Both the position numbers and the translations under genes were made by a program. The notes beneath the pieces are model-generated. The model searched no databases, was not told where the DNA came from, and worked only from the letters and a program-made list of their open reading frames with translations. Shown here piece by piece: positions 35,068 through 45,000 of a stretch of 64,000 nt of DNA. The first letter of the stretch is position 1. Every line of letters begins with the position of its first letter. The DNA is from Streptomyces sp. NBC_01471 (GTDB lineage: Bacteria; Actinomycetota; Actinomycetes; Streptomycetales; Streptomycetaceae). Where the stretch lies: positions 6,871,001 through 6,935,000 of the forward strand of contig NZ_CP109450.1 in the NCBI RefSeq assembly GCF_041438865.1. The letters are read 5' to 3'.

Positions 35068-36486
35068 ATGATCGATCCAGTCATAGCGCCGAGCGGCACC
35101 TTGCTCGGCCTCCTCCAGCGGGGCCGCGGCGACGGCACGCTGCACGCGCTCGCCGCACCGCGCAAGGAAGCGCTGGCCGCCCTGAATCACTGCGTCCTGA
35201 GCGACCCCCGCCACGACTGGCAGGTCGAGAACCGCTCGCTCTACTACGCGCGCCTCTATCTCGACCTCGACGGCGGGCTCGGTGAGATCGAGCGGCACCT
35301 CTTCGTCCCGGACGACCACTTCGTCACCGAGGACAGCAGGACCGGGCTCGCCCTCGCGGTGCTGGGGCACCTCGCCTCGTACGACAGGGGAGACGCGCTA
35401 GCGCTGCTGCGGCGGTACGCGGCGACCGGCTCCAACTGGGCCTGGGCGCTCGACGAACTCGCACTGCGCGACGACGACGCCGGGCTGCGCTCCCTGGCCG
35501 TGCCCGTGCTCGGCCGGTTCCCCGCCACCCCGCAGGGCGAGGCCGAACTGGCCGCCGCCGTGCGCGACGCCTACGAACCCAGGCCCTGGCGGCTGTGGGC
35601 CGACGACCCCCGGGAGTCGGTCGGCGCCCGGGTCCGGGCCGCCGGGGAGCAGGGGTCCTTCGACCGCTGGCAGCGCCAGATGCGCCCGACGGGCCCCCGG
35701 CCCGGCTGGAGCGTGCAGGCCGTCTTCGACTGGGCGCAGCAGGGTCTGGAACGCGGCAGCGAACTGCACCTGCCCGCCGCCCGCTGCCTCACCGCCGTGG
35801 CCGGTCCCGGGGACCGCGCCGCGATCGTCGAGGCCGCCCGCAGCGGTGCGGACGGGGCGCGCTGTGCGGCGCTGCACTATCTCGCCGAGGCCCGGGATCC
35901 CGCTGTGCTGGACCTCGTCGAAGCGGCGGTGGACAGCCCTTCCCGCATCGTCGCGGAGACGGCCGTGGCCGCCTTCGAGCGGATGTGCGGCGACGAAGCG
36001 GTGGACCGGGCACGCTGCTGGGTGCAGCGGCCCGACGCGCTGGGAGCCTCCGCAGCCGGTGTGCTCGCAGGGCGCGGCGGGACGCAGGACGCACACCTGG
36101 TGCTCGGCGCGCTGCGCGAGACCGTCCGGGCCGACGGCCCCGACGCGGCCCTGCTCTGGACGCTCGTCGACGGCGCCGGACGGCTCGGAATCGCCTGCGC
36201 GGCGCCCGTTCTGCGCCATGTGTACCGCGAGACGGCCTCCTCGCACCTGCGCGGCAGCGCGGCCCGCGCGCTCGCCGCCACCGACCCGTCCTTCGGCGCC
36301 GGATTCGCCGTCGAGTGCCTGTGGGACTGCGAGGAGACCACCCGCGAGGTGGCCGCCCTGCACGCCGCGACCGGCGACATCCGGGTGGTCGACCGCCTCC
36401 GGCGGCTGGCCGCCGATCCCGCCGAGGAGGCCGAGGTGCAGACCGCGGTGCGCAGCCGGATCGGAACCGAGGGGACCGCGGTCTGA
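35068..36486 (+). CDS. HEAT-repeat protein
   Basis: 472 aa alpha-helical solenoid. The first third (APRKEALAALNHCVLSDPRHDWQVENRSLYYARLYLDL in pieces) and the middle RYAATGSNWAWALDELALRD are typical HEAT/PBS-lyase-like repeats. Further repeats occur around residues 265-320 (SGADGARCAALHYLAEARDPAVLDLVEAAV in pieces) and 375-440. No catalytic motif, membrane segment or signal peptide. Probably a scaffold or adaptor. ATG at 35068 without a strong ribosome site (GAGGCTTCTTCC). Confidence 0.82.
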   Translation: MIDPVIAPSGTLLGLLQRGRGDGTLHALAAPRKEALAALNHCVLSDPRHDWQVENRSLYYARLYLDLDGGLGEIERHLFVPDDHFVTEDSRTGLALAVLGHLASYDRGDALALLRRYAATGSNWAWALDELALRDDDAGLRSLAVPVLGRFPATPQGEAELAAAVRDAYEPRPWRLWADDPRESVGARVRAAGEQGSFDRWQRQMRPTGPRPGWSVQAVFDWAQQGLERGSELHLPAARCLTAVAGPGDRAAIVEAARSGADGARCAALHYLAEARDPAVLDLVEAAVDSPSRIVAETAVAAFERMCGDEAVDRARCWVQRPDALGASAAGVLAGRGGTQDAHLVLGALRETVRADGPDAALLWTLVDGAGRLGIACAAPVLRHVYRETASSHLRGSAARALAATDPSFGAGFAVECLWDCEETTREVAALHAATGDIRVVDRLRRLAADPAEEAEVQTAVRSRIGTEGTAV

Positions 36487-36576
36487 CGTGGCCGTCCCGC
36501 CCGCCTCATCAGCGGTCGGGCCGGGGACAGCCGGGGCCGGAAGCGGCCGGTGGGCAGGCGACCGCGGCCGGCCGGA

Positions 36577-37581
36577 TCAGCGGGTCCGCGGACCCCGGGT
36601 GCCGGGCGCCGGAGCCGGGTGGCGGTGCACGGGAACGAACACCACCGGAATCCCCGGTACCGCCTGGGCCGCAGCCCCCAGCCGGTCCTCGGGGACCACA
36701 CCGAGCACCGGATAACCCCCGGTCACCGGATGATCGGCGAGGAAGAGCACCGGCAGCCCGTCGGGCGGCACCTGCACCGCGCCCAGAACCATTCCCTCAC
36801 TGGGGAGTTCGGCGCCGTCCGACCGCTCCAGTGGCGGGCCCTCGGTGCGCAGGCCGATGCGGTTGCTCGCGGCCGAGACCCGGTAGCAGGCCTCCGGCAG
36901 AGCCCGCAGCGCCGCATCCGTGAACCGGTCCGCGCGGGGGCCCAGGATCAGCGGAAGCACCAGCTCGGCCGGGGGAGCGGGCAGCGGGACGGCGTCCACC
37001 GGGCCCGGAGGCCCGGCCGGGGCACCGAGCGGCAGCAGCTGTCCGGCCGCAAGCGGTGCGGGGCCAAGACCGGAGAGCAGGTCGGTGGCCCGGCTGCCGA
37101 GCACCGGCGGCACGGCGACGCCACCGCCGAACGCCACATAACTGCGCAGCCCCTCGACGGCCCCGCCCACATCGAGTACCGCGCCCGCCGGGACCCGCAC
37201 CGGCGCGCCCCAGGCGGTGGGGCGGCCGTCGATCCGCACCGGACAGGGCGCACCGGTCACGGCCGCGGTGACGTCCGTACGGACCCGTACCGCGGTGCCG
37301 TCGAGGGTCGTCTCCAGGGTGGCGGCGTCCGCCGTGTTCCCCGCGAGGAGGTTCGCCAGCCGGTGCGCGGCCGGGTCCAGGGCGCCCGAGCGCGGAACAC
37401 CGAGATGCGCGTACCCCGGGCGCCCGAGGTCCTGCACGGTGGTGAGAGCACCGGGGCGCACGACCTCCAGAGCCCGGGGGACCCCGGCCATCGGAACCCC
37501 TGTCTCCGGACCACCGGCCGTGGGAAATCCGGCCTTTGGTACCTCGCCCCCCGCCCGATCCTCCGGGCCGGTCGTCCTCAT
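36577..37581 (-). CDS. pxpC: 5-oxoprolinase subunit PxpC (biotin-dependent-carboxylase-like, KipA)
   Basis: 334 aa of the allophanate-hydrolase-subunit-2/KipA family, part of the ATP-dependent 5-oxoprolinase PxpABC that recycles pyroglutamate to glutamate. Motifs: VVRPGALTTVQDLGRPGYAHLG and GVPRSGALDPAAHRLANLL in blocks, later GYPVLGVVPEDRLGAAAQ. The N-terminal 30 residues are a low-complexity Gly/Pro extension, and a start further downstream is possible. ATG at 37581 overlaps the pxpB stop (ATGA). Confidence 0.92.
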   Translation of the reverse strand: MRTTGPEDRAGGEVPKAGFPTAGGPETGVPMAGVPRALEVVRPGALTTVQDLGRPGYAHLGVPRSGALDPAAHRLANLLAGNTADAATLETTLDGTAVRVRTDVTAAVTGAPCPVRIDGRPTAWGAPVRVPAGAVLDVGGAVEGLRSYVAFGGGVAVPPVLGSRATDLLSGLGPAPLAAGQLLPLGAPAGPPGPVDAVPLPAPPAELVLPLILGPRADRFTDAALRALPEACYRVSAASNRIGLRTEGPPLERSDGAELPSEGMVLGAVQVPPDGLPVLFLADHPVTGGYPVLGVVPEDRLGAAAQAVPGIPVVFVPVHRHPAPAPGTRGPRTR

Positions 37582-38198
37582 GCCGGCTCCTCGGTGCTGA
37601 ACCGCACCCGTACGCCGGGCACCAGCAGCGCCGCAGGTTCGCGGTCCTGGTCCCACAGCACCGCGCCGGTGGTGCCGATCAGCTGCCAGCCACCGGGGGA
37701 CGAGCGGGGGTAGACACCCGCGTAGGTGTCGGCGAGAGCGACCGAACCGGCGGGCACGGCCGTACGGGGCGTGGCCCGGCGCGGCAGCCGCAGCCGTTCG
37801 GGAAGCCCGGACAGATAGCCGAAGCCGGGGACGAACCCGCAGAAGGCGACCCGGAACCGCAGGCCCCCGACGATGCCGGGCACCTCCTCCGGCGCCACCT
37901 GCCAGCGGCGCGCCACCTCCGCCAGGTCGGGGCCGTCGTAGCGCACGGCGATCTCGATCTCGGGACCCCCGGCACCGGCCGACGGCGGCACGGTCCAGGT
38001 CGTGAGCCGGTCGGCGAGTTCCCGGGGCCGGGCCAGGCCGTCCAGCAGTACGGTCCGGGCGGCCGGCACGATCTCCCCCACCGGGGGAAGTTCACCTGCG
38101 TCGCGCCGGCGCAGCAGCTCCGCGTGGAAGGCCTCCGTCTCCGGAGCCGACTCCAGCTCGACGAGCAGGGCGTGTTCGCCCACCGGAAGCACCCTCAT
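37578..38198 (-). CDS. pxpB: 5-oxoprolinase subunit PxpB (KipI-like)
   Basis: 206 aa cyclophilin-like fold subunit, starting MRVLPVGEHALLVEL, with AFCGFVPGFGYLSGLPERL and PRRATPRTAVPAGSVALAD, the conserved core of allophanate hydrolase subunit 1/KipI. The ATG at 38198 follows GGAGGTCTCCGCCG. It is coupled to pxpC and 49 bases downstream of pxpA. Confidence 0.94.
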   Translation of the reverse strand: MRVLPVGEHALLVELESAPETEAFHAELLRRRDAGELPPVGEIVPAARTVLLDGLARPRELADRLTTWTVPPSAGAGGPEIEIAVRYDGPDLAEVARRWQVAPEEVPGIVGGLRFRVAFCGFVPGFGYLSGLPERLRLPRRATPRTAVPAGSVALADTYAGVYPRSSPGGWQLIGTTGAVLWDQDREPAALLVPGVRVRFSTEEPA

Positions 38199-38247
38199 CG
38201 GCGGAGACCTCCGCGCGGCCGGCGCGCCCGGCCGCGTACCCGGACCG

Positions 38248-39039
38248 TCATGCGAAGGGCTCCAGGACCACACCGGCGCCGAGCAGTTCCCGGCGGACCC
38301 GCAGCGCGATGTCCGCGGCCCCCGGGGTGTCGCCGTGCAGACAGAGCGACCGCGCGTCGACCGGGACGCGCTCTCCGGTGACCGCGGCCACCGAGCGGCC
38401 GCGCACCATGCCCAGAGCGCGGGCGACGACCGCGTCAGGGTCGTGCACCACCGCTTCGGGCCGGGTACGGGGAACGAGTGTGGCCCGCGCGGTGTACGCG
38501 CGGTCGGCGAATGCCTCGGGCACCGCGGGCAGTCCCGCGTCCGCGGCTGCCGCCAGCAGCCGCGAGCCGGGCAGTCCGAGCACCGGCAGCGCGCCCCCGG
38601 CGAGCCGTACGCCCGTGACGACCGCGCCCGCCTGCTCCTCGTCGTGGACAGTGCGGTTGTAGAGCGCGCCGTGCGGTTTGACGTACGACACCCGGCTGCC
38701 CGCGGCCCGCGCGAAGATCTCCAACGCGCCGATCTGATAGGCGACCTCGTCGGCCAGTTCACGGGCGGGGACGTCCATCGCGCGCCGCCCGAAACCCGCG
38801 AGGTCGCGGTACGAGACCTGGGCGCCGATCCGTACACCGCGAGCGGCGGCCAGTTCGCAGACCCGGCGCATGGTCGACGGGTCGCCCGCGTGGAAGCCGC
38901 AGGCGACATTCGCACTGGTGACGACGGAGAGCAGCGCGTCGTCGTCGGTGAGCGTCCAGCGGCCGAATCCCTCACCGAGGTCGGCGTTGAGATCGACCAC
39001 GGCCGGGGAGGCGGCGGTCGGGGCGGTCGTGCTGCTCAT
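38248..39039 (-). CDS. pxpA: 5-oxoprolinase subunit PxpA (LamB/YcsF family)
   Basis: 263 aa. The family signature VDLNADLGEGFGRW is followed by SANVACGFHAGDPSTM (metal-site His), GAQVSYRDLAGFGRR and YVKPHGALYN. In the Pxp complex this subunit catalyses opening of the 5-oxoproline ring. It is first gene of the pxpABC operon, with a strong GGAGGGAG ribosome site before the ATG at 39039. Confidence 0.95.
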   Translation of the reverse strand: MSSTTAPTAASPAVVDLNADLGEGFGRWTLTDDDALLSVVTSANVACGFHAGDPSTMRRVCELAAARGVRIGAQVSYRDLAGFGRRAMDVPARELADEVAYQIGALEIFARAAGSRVSYVKPHGALYNRTVHDEEQAGAVVTGVRLAGGALPVLGLPGSRLLAAAADAGLPAVPEAFADRAYTARATLVPRTRPEAVVHDPDAVVARALGMVRGRSVAAVTGERVPVDARSLCLHGDTPGAADIALRVRRELLGAGVVLEPFA

Positions 39040-39124
39040 ACGGCTCCCTCCGGAGCGGGACGGGGGTTCGCACCGGCGCGTCGTACCGGTGCGGGATCCG
39101 GGGCGGACCGGGAATGGCCACGGG

Positions 39125-39197
39125 GTGGACCGGACGGTGGACACAGGGTGGATCAGGGATGGCTGCGGTGTGGACCGGACAGTGGACACAGGGTGGA
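39125..39197. repeat. imperfect tandem repeat, 28-bp core with 45-bp period
   Basis: GTGGACCGGACGGTGGACAC and the following GGGTGGAT (39125-39152) recur at 39170-39197 with two changes; a third partial copy starts near 39194 (GTGGACCGGTGG). They lie in the 313-base space upstream of pxpA and of the divergent SMC-complex operon, where no other gene is seen. Read on the minus strand the unit is open for 15 codons (HPVSTVRSTP...), but no start or ribosome site supports translation. Confidence 0.8.
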
Positions 39198-39352
39198 CCG
39201 GTGGATGGTCACGGCGCGGGCCCGGGGCCGGTACGGCGGTGTCCGGGCCGGTACGGGGAGCACGAAGCCTAGCCGTCGCGGGCCGTGCGGGCACGGGCGA
39301 CAGTCGCCCCATCCGCGCCGTTTCGACCGTTGTCAGTGCGAGGACCTAATCT

Positions 39353-40885
39353 GTGCACGTGACTTCGCCTGCCCCGACGGAATTCGTTCCGCCCCAGCTC
39401 AGCGCGGGGCCGCGCCCCGCACCGGGCCCGGCCGCCGACGAAGGGCTGGCGCGGCGGCTGCGCGCGCTCGCGTGCACGGCCCCGCTGCACGACCTCGATG
39501 TGCGCAAGGCCAATCTGGCCGGTGAGTACACGGTCTACGCCATGGCCGAGGTGGCGCTCGCCGCGATCGACCTGGTCACGCTCAACATGGACTTCGACAC
39601 CGGGGCCGACCACGACCAGATAGTGGCCAGGCTGCTGCCGCGCGTCGCGGCCCAGGCCCCGCGCCGCCCGGCCGACGAGCACGAGCGGGTGGCCCGCTGG
39701 GTGCTGGAGAACCTGATCAATGTCGGCAGCGTGGACCGCGGATTCCGCGCGGTCTACGGCACGTTCGGTCCCGACGGCGCGTACGTCCGCCGGGACTACG
39801 ACTTCAAGCTGGTCGAGGAGGTGCCCGGCCACGGCGGCACGGTCTTCCTGCGCACCACCGACGAAGCGGTCAACGTCCTGGTGGGCGCGCTCGATACGGA
39901 CGTCACCAGCGCGCAGATCGCCGCCGAGGTCAAGCTGGAGGTGCTGATCAGCCGGGGCAGGCTCGCCGACGCCCAGCTCGCGGCGGAGCAGGCCCGGTAC
40001 CGGACCGTGCAGTACGCCGAGACGCTGCGCAGGACGCTGGAGGCGACCCGGCGCAACGTCCGCGCGGTCGACTGGCTCAGGACCGTGCCCGACATGATCG
40101 ACGAAGCCCTCGACCACGTGGCCGACCGCTACCGCCATGAGAACGCGATCCTCACCAACATCCGCAAGGCCAGGGACGAGACGGAGGAGCCCGAGCACAA
40201 GCGGCGCGCCGCCGAGCTCGTCGACATCGTCAAGGACTGCATCCGCCGCCACACCCAGCTCCAGTCCCGGCTGCTGGAGGCGGGACCGCTCTTCCGCGCC
40301 GAGCAGGACCGGCAGGCCTTCGCCCCGCCGACGGCGAGTTCGGGACTCGATCTGTACGGACAGCTGGTCGCTCCCGTCCTGCCACTGCCGCTGGAGCAGG
40401 CCATCCGGGTCACCGACGCGTTCTTCGCCCGGGGCACCGGACTGCGCACACCCGTGTCGGTACGGGTCGGGGACCTGGTCGACATTCTGCTGACCCCGCC
40501 GGCCGAGCGGGAGCACCTGGGCGCGGAGATGCCCGAGCCCGACCTCATCGCGACACCGGACGACAGCCGGTTCAGCGAGGAGCAGCTGACAGCCGCGATG
40601 GAGCTGCTGGACCTGGAGCACGACGCCCCGCGCCGGCTCTCCGGCCTGCTGGCCGAAGCCCGCCTGCGCGATCCGGAACTGCCTTATCTGGTGGCCCTGC
40701 TGGCCATCCACGCGGCCAGCCCACCGGTCGGCACCGCGTACCGGCAGGGTGAGGAACGCCTGCTCTTCGCCGTGGACGACGGCACCGATCTGGACGACTC
40801 CGAGTTCGGCGGCGCGGACCTGATCGTCGGGACGGCCCTCCTGGACACCGTCGGCATGGCCGCGGGCCGCACGGAGTCCGCATGA
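39353..40885 (+). CDS. predicted kleisin/MksF/JetA-like subunit of an SMC-type complex
   Basis: 510 aa soluble protein opening a three-gene operon. The N-terminal region (about residues 30-170) looks like winged-helix folds (VARWVLENLINVGSVDRGFRA). The middle (about 185-330) is charged, heptad-like and helical (RLADAQLAAEQARYRTVQYAE, TLRRTLEATRRNVRAVDW). The C-terminal third is again globular. Size, order and helical core match the kleisin MksF/JetA of MukBEF/Wadjet-like systems, although no sequence signature proves it. The GTG at 39353 has GAGGA 8 bases upstream; a second GTG at 39359 would suit a leaderless transcript from TAATCT at 39346. The stop overlaps the ATG of a 42-codon ORF. Confidence 0.72.
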   Translation: MHVTSPAPTEFVPPQLSAGPRPAPGPAADEGLARRLRALACTAPLHDLDVRKANLAGEYTVYAMAEVALAAIDLVTLNMDFDTGADHDQIVARLLPRVAAQAPRRPADEHERVARWVLENLINVGSVDRGFRAVYGTFGPDGAYVRRDYDFKLVEEVPGHGGTVFLRTTDEAVNVLVGALDTDVTSAQIAAEVKLEVLISRGRLADAQLAAEQARYRTVQYAETLRRTLEATRRNVRAVDWLRTVPDMIDEALDHVADRYRHENAILTNIRKARDETEEPEHKRRAAELVDIVKDCIRRHTQLQSRLLEAGPLFRAEQDRQAFAPPTASSGLDLYGQLVAPVLPLPLEQAIRVTDAFFARGTGLRTPVSVRVGDLVDILLTPPAEREHLGAEMPEPDLIATPDDSRFSEEQLTAAMELLDLEHDAPRRLSGLLAEARLRDPELPYLVALLAIHAASPPVGTAYRQGEERLLFAVDDGTDLDDSEFGGADLIVGTALLDTVGMAAGRTESA

Positions 40886-41010
40886 ACATCCGGCAGGACA
40901 TCCGCTCCGCCCCGGATGCCCGGGCCGGGAAGCCCGCAGGGCCGGAAGCCCGGCGGCCAGGACCCGGGGAGCAGCGCAGAACGACACCGACCGAGGAGCA
41001 GCAGCTGTGA
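40882..41010 (+). CDS. 42-codon linking ORF, possibly for translational coupling
   Basis: ATG overlaps the preceding stop (ATGA), and its TGA overlaps the GTG of the next gene (GTGA), so it exactly bridges the gap between two operon genes in frame. The product would be a hydrophilic Pro/Arg/Glu-rich 42-mer (starts MNIRQDIRSAPDARAG) with no recognisable domain. It may be a genuine small protein, or only a means to keep ribosomes coupled. Confidence 0.4.
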   Translation: MNIRQDIRSAPDARAGKPAGPEARRPGPGEQRRTTPTEEQQL

Positions 41011-41906
41011 GCGAGACCCACGCCGAGCACACCGCGTGGAGCGAGCCCGACCAGGCCGGCACCGCCGTGCCGCAGGCCGGCTCCGCGGTGACTCCGGCCG
41101 ACGCCGCGGACGCGGCGCGCCTCGTCGCCTTCGGGCTCCAGCCGAAGCTGGTGCCCGCCCGCGACGCCGAGTACGCGGAGCTGCTCCGCCGCTACCGTGA
41201 GGCCCCCGCCTTCGCCCGGCTCGCCGACGCGGTCGCCACCGGCCTCGGCCTGGTCGTCCTGGAGGTCTCCACCCGGGCGGGCATGGCCGTCGCCGCGGGG
41301 GAGGACTCGGTCTTCGCCGTCCGCATGGGTGACTACGCGCGCCGCGCCGCCGCCGACTCGGCCGACCGCTTCCTGCACGGGCTGGCCCATCTCGCCGTCG
41401 CCGCCATGTCCTTCCCGCGGCCCGAAGACCTCGCCGACGACGGATACATCGGCCGGATCACGGTCAACGGCGTCGACGCGTTCGTCCGCCAGGCCTGCCG
41501 CCGTCTGGAGGAACGGGCCGATGAGCAGGGGGAGAACAGCGACCCGGCCACCGACGCACCCGGGCTCGAAGCCGCCTGGCGGATCTACGCGAGGCGCAGC
41601 TCGACCGGAGCCACCAAGGACGCCAGGCGACTGGCCGGTTCCACCACCGGGATCGTCGCCAAGGCCGTGGTCTTCCTGACCGAGTCGGGATTCCTGCAGC
41701 GCACCGGCGACGACGCCGGAGGCGCGTACCGCACCACCGCCCGCTACCAGCTCCAGGTGCGCGACATGGCGGGCAGCGCCGCCATGGCCGAACTGCTCGA
41801 CCTGGGCGTCGTGCCGGTGACCGACGGAACGGCCACGCTGGTGCCGCCCTCCGGGACGGACGACCTCGAACTGACCGCCGACGCAGGACTGCCCTTCCAC
41901 TCCTGA
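41007..41906 (+). CDS. predicted kite/MksE/JetB-like subunit of an SMC-type complex
   Basis: 299 aa. After a disordered acidic start (to about residue 35) the protein is alpha/beta with winged-helix-like segments: DAEYAELLRRYREAPAFARL, GLGLVVLEVSTRAG, and near the C-terminus STTGIVAKAVVFLTESGFLQR followed by a strand-rich TTARYQLQVRDMA, which looks like a second wing. Tandem winged helices of about this size are the kite subunits (MukE/MksE/JetB) that bind kleisin. GTG at 41007 after GAGGAGCAGCAGCT. The 123-base gap to the next gene contains three imperfect 16-bp repeats (CAGCCCGAGTTCCTGA-like, about 41940-41990). Confidence 0.7.
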   Translation: MSETHAEHTAWSEPDQAGTAVPQAGSAVTPADAADAARLVAFGLQPKLVPARDAEYAELLRRYREAPAFARLADAVATGLGLVVLEVSTRAGMAVAAGEDSVFAVRMGDYARRAAADSADRFLHGLAHLAVAAMSFPRPEDLADDGYIGRITVNGVDAFVRQACRRLEERADEQGENSDPATDAPGLEAAWRIYARRSSTGATKDARRLAGSTTGIVAKAVVFLTESGFLQRTGDDAGGAYRTTARYQLQVRDMAGSAAMAELLDLGVVPVTDGTATLVPPSGTDDLELTADAGLPFHS

Positions 41907-42029
41907 ACAGCCCCTAACTCCGGATCCATTGCACAGCCCGAGCTTCTGACAGCCCGAGTTCCTGAAGAGCCCGGGCCTCCGAAAACCCCAGAGCCAGATG
42001 CCGCACCACAACGACGAGAGTCCGCCGCC

Positions 42030-45000
42030 ATGTACGAGCTGTCCCGGGTCCGCCTCTACTCCATCGGACCTGCCGGTGCGCGCTACGCCGACACCGTGCT
42101 CGACCTGCGGGGAGTGGGCGCCCCCGTGCCCAGCCCGGCCCCGGCCCAGGCGGAGTTCTTCGAGGAGGAGCCGGTCGGCCCGCCGCGCCGCCCCGCACCC
42201 GCCGGTGTCCTCTTCCTGGAGAACGGCGGGGGCAAGTCGGTCCTGCTGAAGCTGATCTTCTCGGTGATGCTGCCGGGCCACCGCAACACTCTCGGCGGCG
42301 CCAGCTCCGGCGTGCTGCGCAAGTTCCTGCTCGCCGACGACTGCGGCCACGTGGCCCTGGAGTGGCAGCACACCCTCACCGGTGAGCTCGTCGTGGTCGG
42401 CAAGGCCAGCGAGTGGCGCGGCCGGCAGGTCTCCAACGACCCGCGGAAGTTCGCCGAGGCGTGGTATTCGTTCCGGCCGGGACCCGGGCTGAGCCTCGAC
42501 TCCCTTCCGGTCGCCGAAGCCACCACCGTACGGCCGCCGGTGGAAGGTGTGTCCGGGGCGCGGGGCAGGCGCCGCACCATGAAGGGCTTCCGTGACGCGA
42601 TCACCGAGGCCGGCAAGTTCTATCCCCATCTGGACGTCCACTGGGAGGAGATCCACGACCGCTGGAACGAGCACCTCGGCGATCTGGGCCTCGACCCCGA
42701 ACTCTTCCGCTACCAGCGCGAGATGAACGCCGACGAGGGCGAGGCGGCCGGTCTCTTCGCGGTCAAGAAGGACTCCGACTTCACCGATCTGCTCCTGCGG
42801 GCCGTCACCGACACCCGCGACACGGACGGCCTGGCCGACCTCGTCGGCAGTTTCGGCAGCAAGCTCGGCCGCCGCGCCGAACTCACCGCGGAGCGGGACT
42901 TCACCGCGGGCTCGGTCGACCTGCTCGGCCGCATCGTCGACGCCGCGGCGGTGCGCTCGCGGGCCAGGGACGTCCACGCGGGCGCCGAGCGCCGTACGCG
43001 CACCCTCGCCCGCAGGCTCTCCTCCCGTGCCGCCGAGGAGCGGGGCCGCGCCTCCGACCTCGCCCAGCAGGTCACGTCCGCCGCCCACACCGTCACACAG
43101 GCCGAGGACGCCCGCGCCCGCAGCGCGCTGATCGCCGCCGAACTGGCCTACCGGCACGCCTCACTGGCGCTCACCGTCGCCGAGAAGTCCGCTGCGGCGC
43201 AGCGCCGGGAGCTGGCCGACGCGCGGACGTTCCACTCGGCGTGGCAGGCGGCCGAGGCGGTGCTGCGGCACCGTGCGGCGGCCGACCGGTCCGCCCGGGT
43301 CGCCGTGGCCATCCGCGAGGCCGAGCGGGACGCCGCCCCGGCCCTGGCCGCCCGTGCCACCGCGGCGGCCGACCTGGTCCGCGCACTCCACTCGGCAGCC
43401 GAAAGCGGCGAGCAGCTCGCCAACGAGGAGGAGGAGCGCGCGGCCGCACTCCAGACGGCGGGCGAGGCCGCCCACCGCGACGCCACCGCCGCGGCTACCG
43501 AGGCGCAGCGCGCCCGCAGCGAGGCCGGACATCTGCGCCAGCGCCTCGCCGAGGTCGGCCAGGAAACCTCCGAGGCCGTCCGCGCGGGCTGGCTGGACGA
43601 CACGGCGCCCGACGCGGATCCGGCGCGCGCCGCCCTGGCGGCCAGCGACGCGGAGAAGACAGCGGTGGCCGCCTGGGACGCGGCCCGGGACCAGGCACGC
43701 GGCACGGCGGACGAGGCCAAGGCGGCTGCCTCCCGGGAGAGCCGGGCCGACCTCGCCGCCGCCCGGGCCGCGGACGCGGCGCGCGCCGCCGAGCACGCGT
43801 ACGAGACAGAGCTGCGCACCGCCGAATCCATCGCGGCGGAGACCCGGCTGGCCGAACTGCTCAGTCTGCCCGCCGGATCGACAGCGCCGGCGACACCGGC
43901 ATCCGGCCCGGCTGTCGGGCTGCCCCAGCCCCGTAACGGCACGACGCCCCGGGATGCGGACCGGCCCCGGGGCGCGGCCACCGCGGACGACGCGGGCGCG
44001 GGGGGCCCCGGAGCCGGCGGGGTCCAGGACGCACCGGCCACCGCCCGCGAGCCGCAGCGCCACGCCCACACCCTGACGCGCGGCCGACTCACCGCAGCCG
44101 AACTGGACCGCAGCGCGGAAGAGCTCCAGGAACTGCTCGACGGGGGCGTCGCGTCGGCCGAACGGCAGCTCTTCGAACTGCGCACCGCCGCCGCGGACGA
44201 CTCCCGGATCCTCGGCGCACTGGGCGACGGCGGGCTGCTGCCCCCGGGACCCGACGTGCTGGCCACCGTCGAGTTCCTGGGCGAGCACGGCATCCCCGCC
44301 CTGCCCGGCTGGCGCTATCTCGCGCAGGCCGTGGACCCCGCCGACCACGCGGCGGTGCTGGCCGCCCGACCCGAGCTGGTCGACGGGGTGGTCATCACCG
44401 ACCCGGCCGCCCACGGCCGGGCCCGCTCCGTCCTCGGCGGGGCCGCCCTGCTGCCGCGCTCCGCGGTCGCCGTCGGCACCGCGTCCGCGCTGCTGGCACC
44501 TGTCCCGGGCCCCGGTCCGTCCGGTACCGGGGACGGCGACGTGTTCCTCGTACCGCCGAACCCGGCCATGCACGACGAGCACGCCGCCGACGAGGAGCGG
44601 CAGGCGCTGCGCTCCCGTGCGGGCCGGCGCGACGAGGAGATCCGCGGGCTCGCCGCCCGGCTGGGCGGCGACCGGACGCTCGCCGCCCGGCTCGGGTCCT
44701 GGCGTGCCACCTGCCCGCCCGGCACGCTCGACGAACTCGCCGCTGCCGCGGGCAGCGCCAAGGAGGCGGCCGGGTCCGCCACAGCGGCGCTGGAGGAGGC
44801 GCGTACCGCCAGGGCCGAGGCGGACGAGGCTGCCGCCGACGCCGCCCGGGTGCGCGACGAACGCCAGGACGCCGCCCAGCGCGCCCGGCGGGTCGCCGAC
44901 GCGCTCTCCGGACTCGCCTTCCGGCTCCGCGAACGGGCGGGCTGGCAGGTCACGCTGCGCGAACTGGGCGACGAGGCGGCCGAGTCGGAATCCCGGGCCG

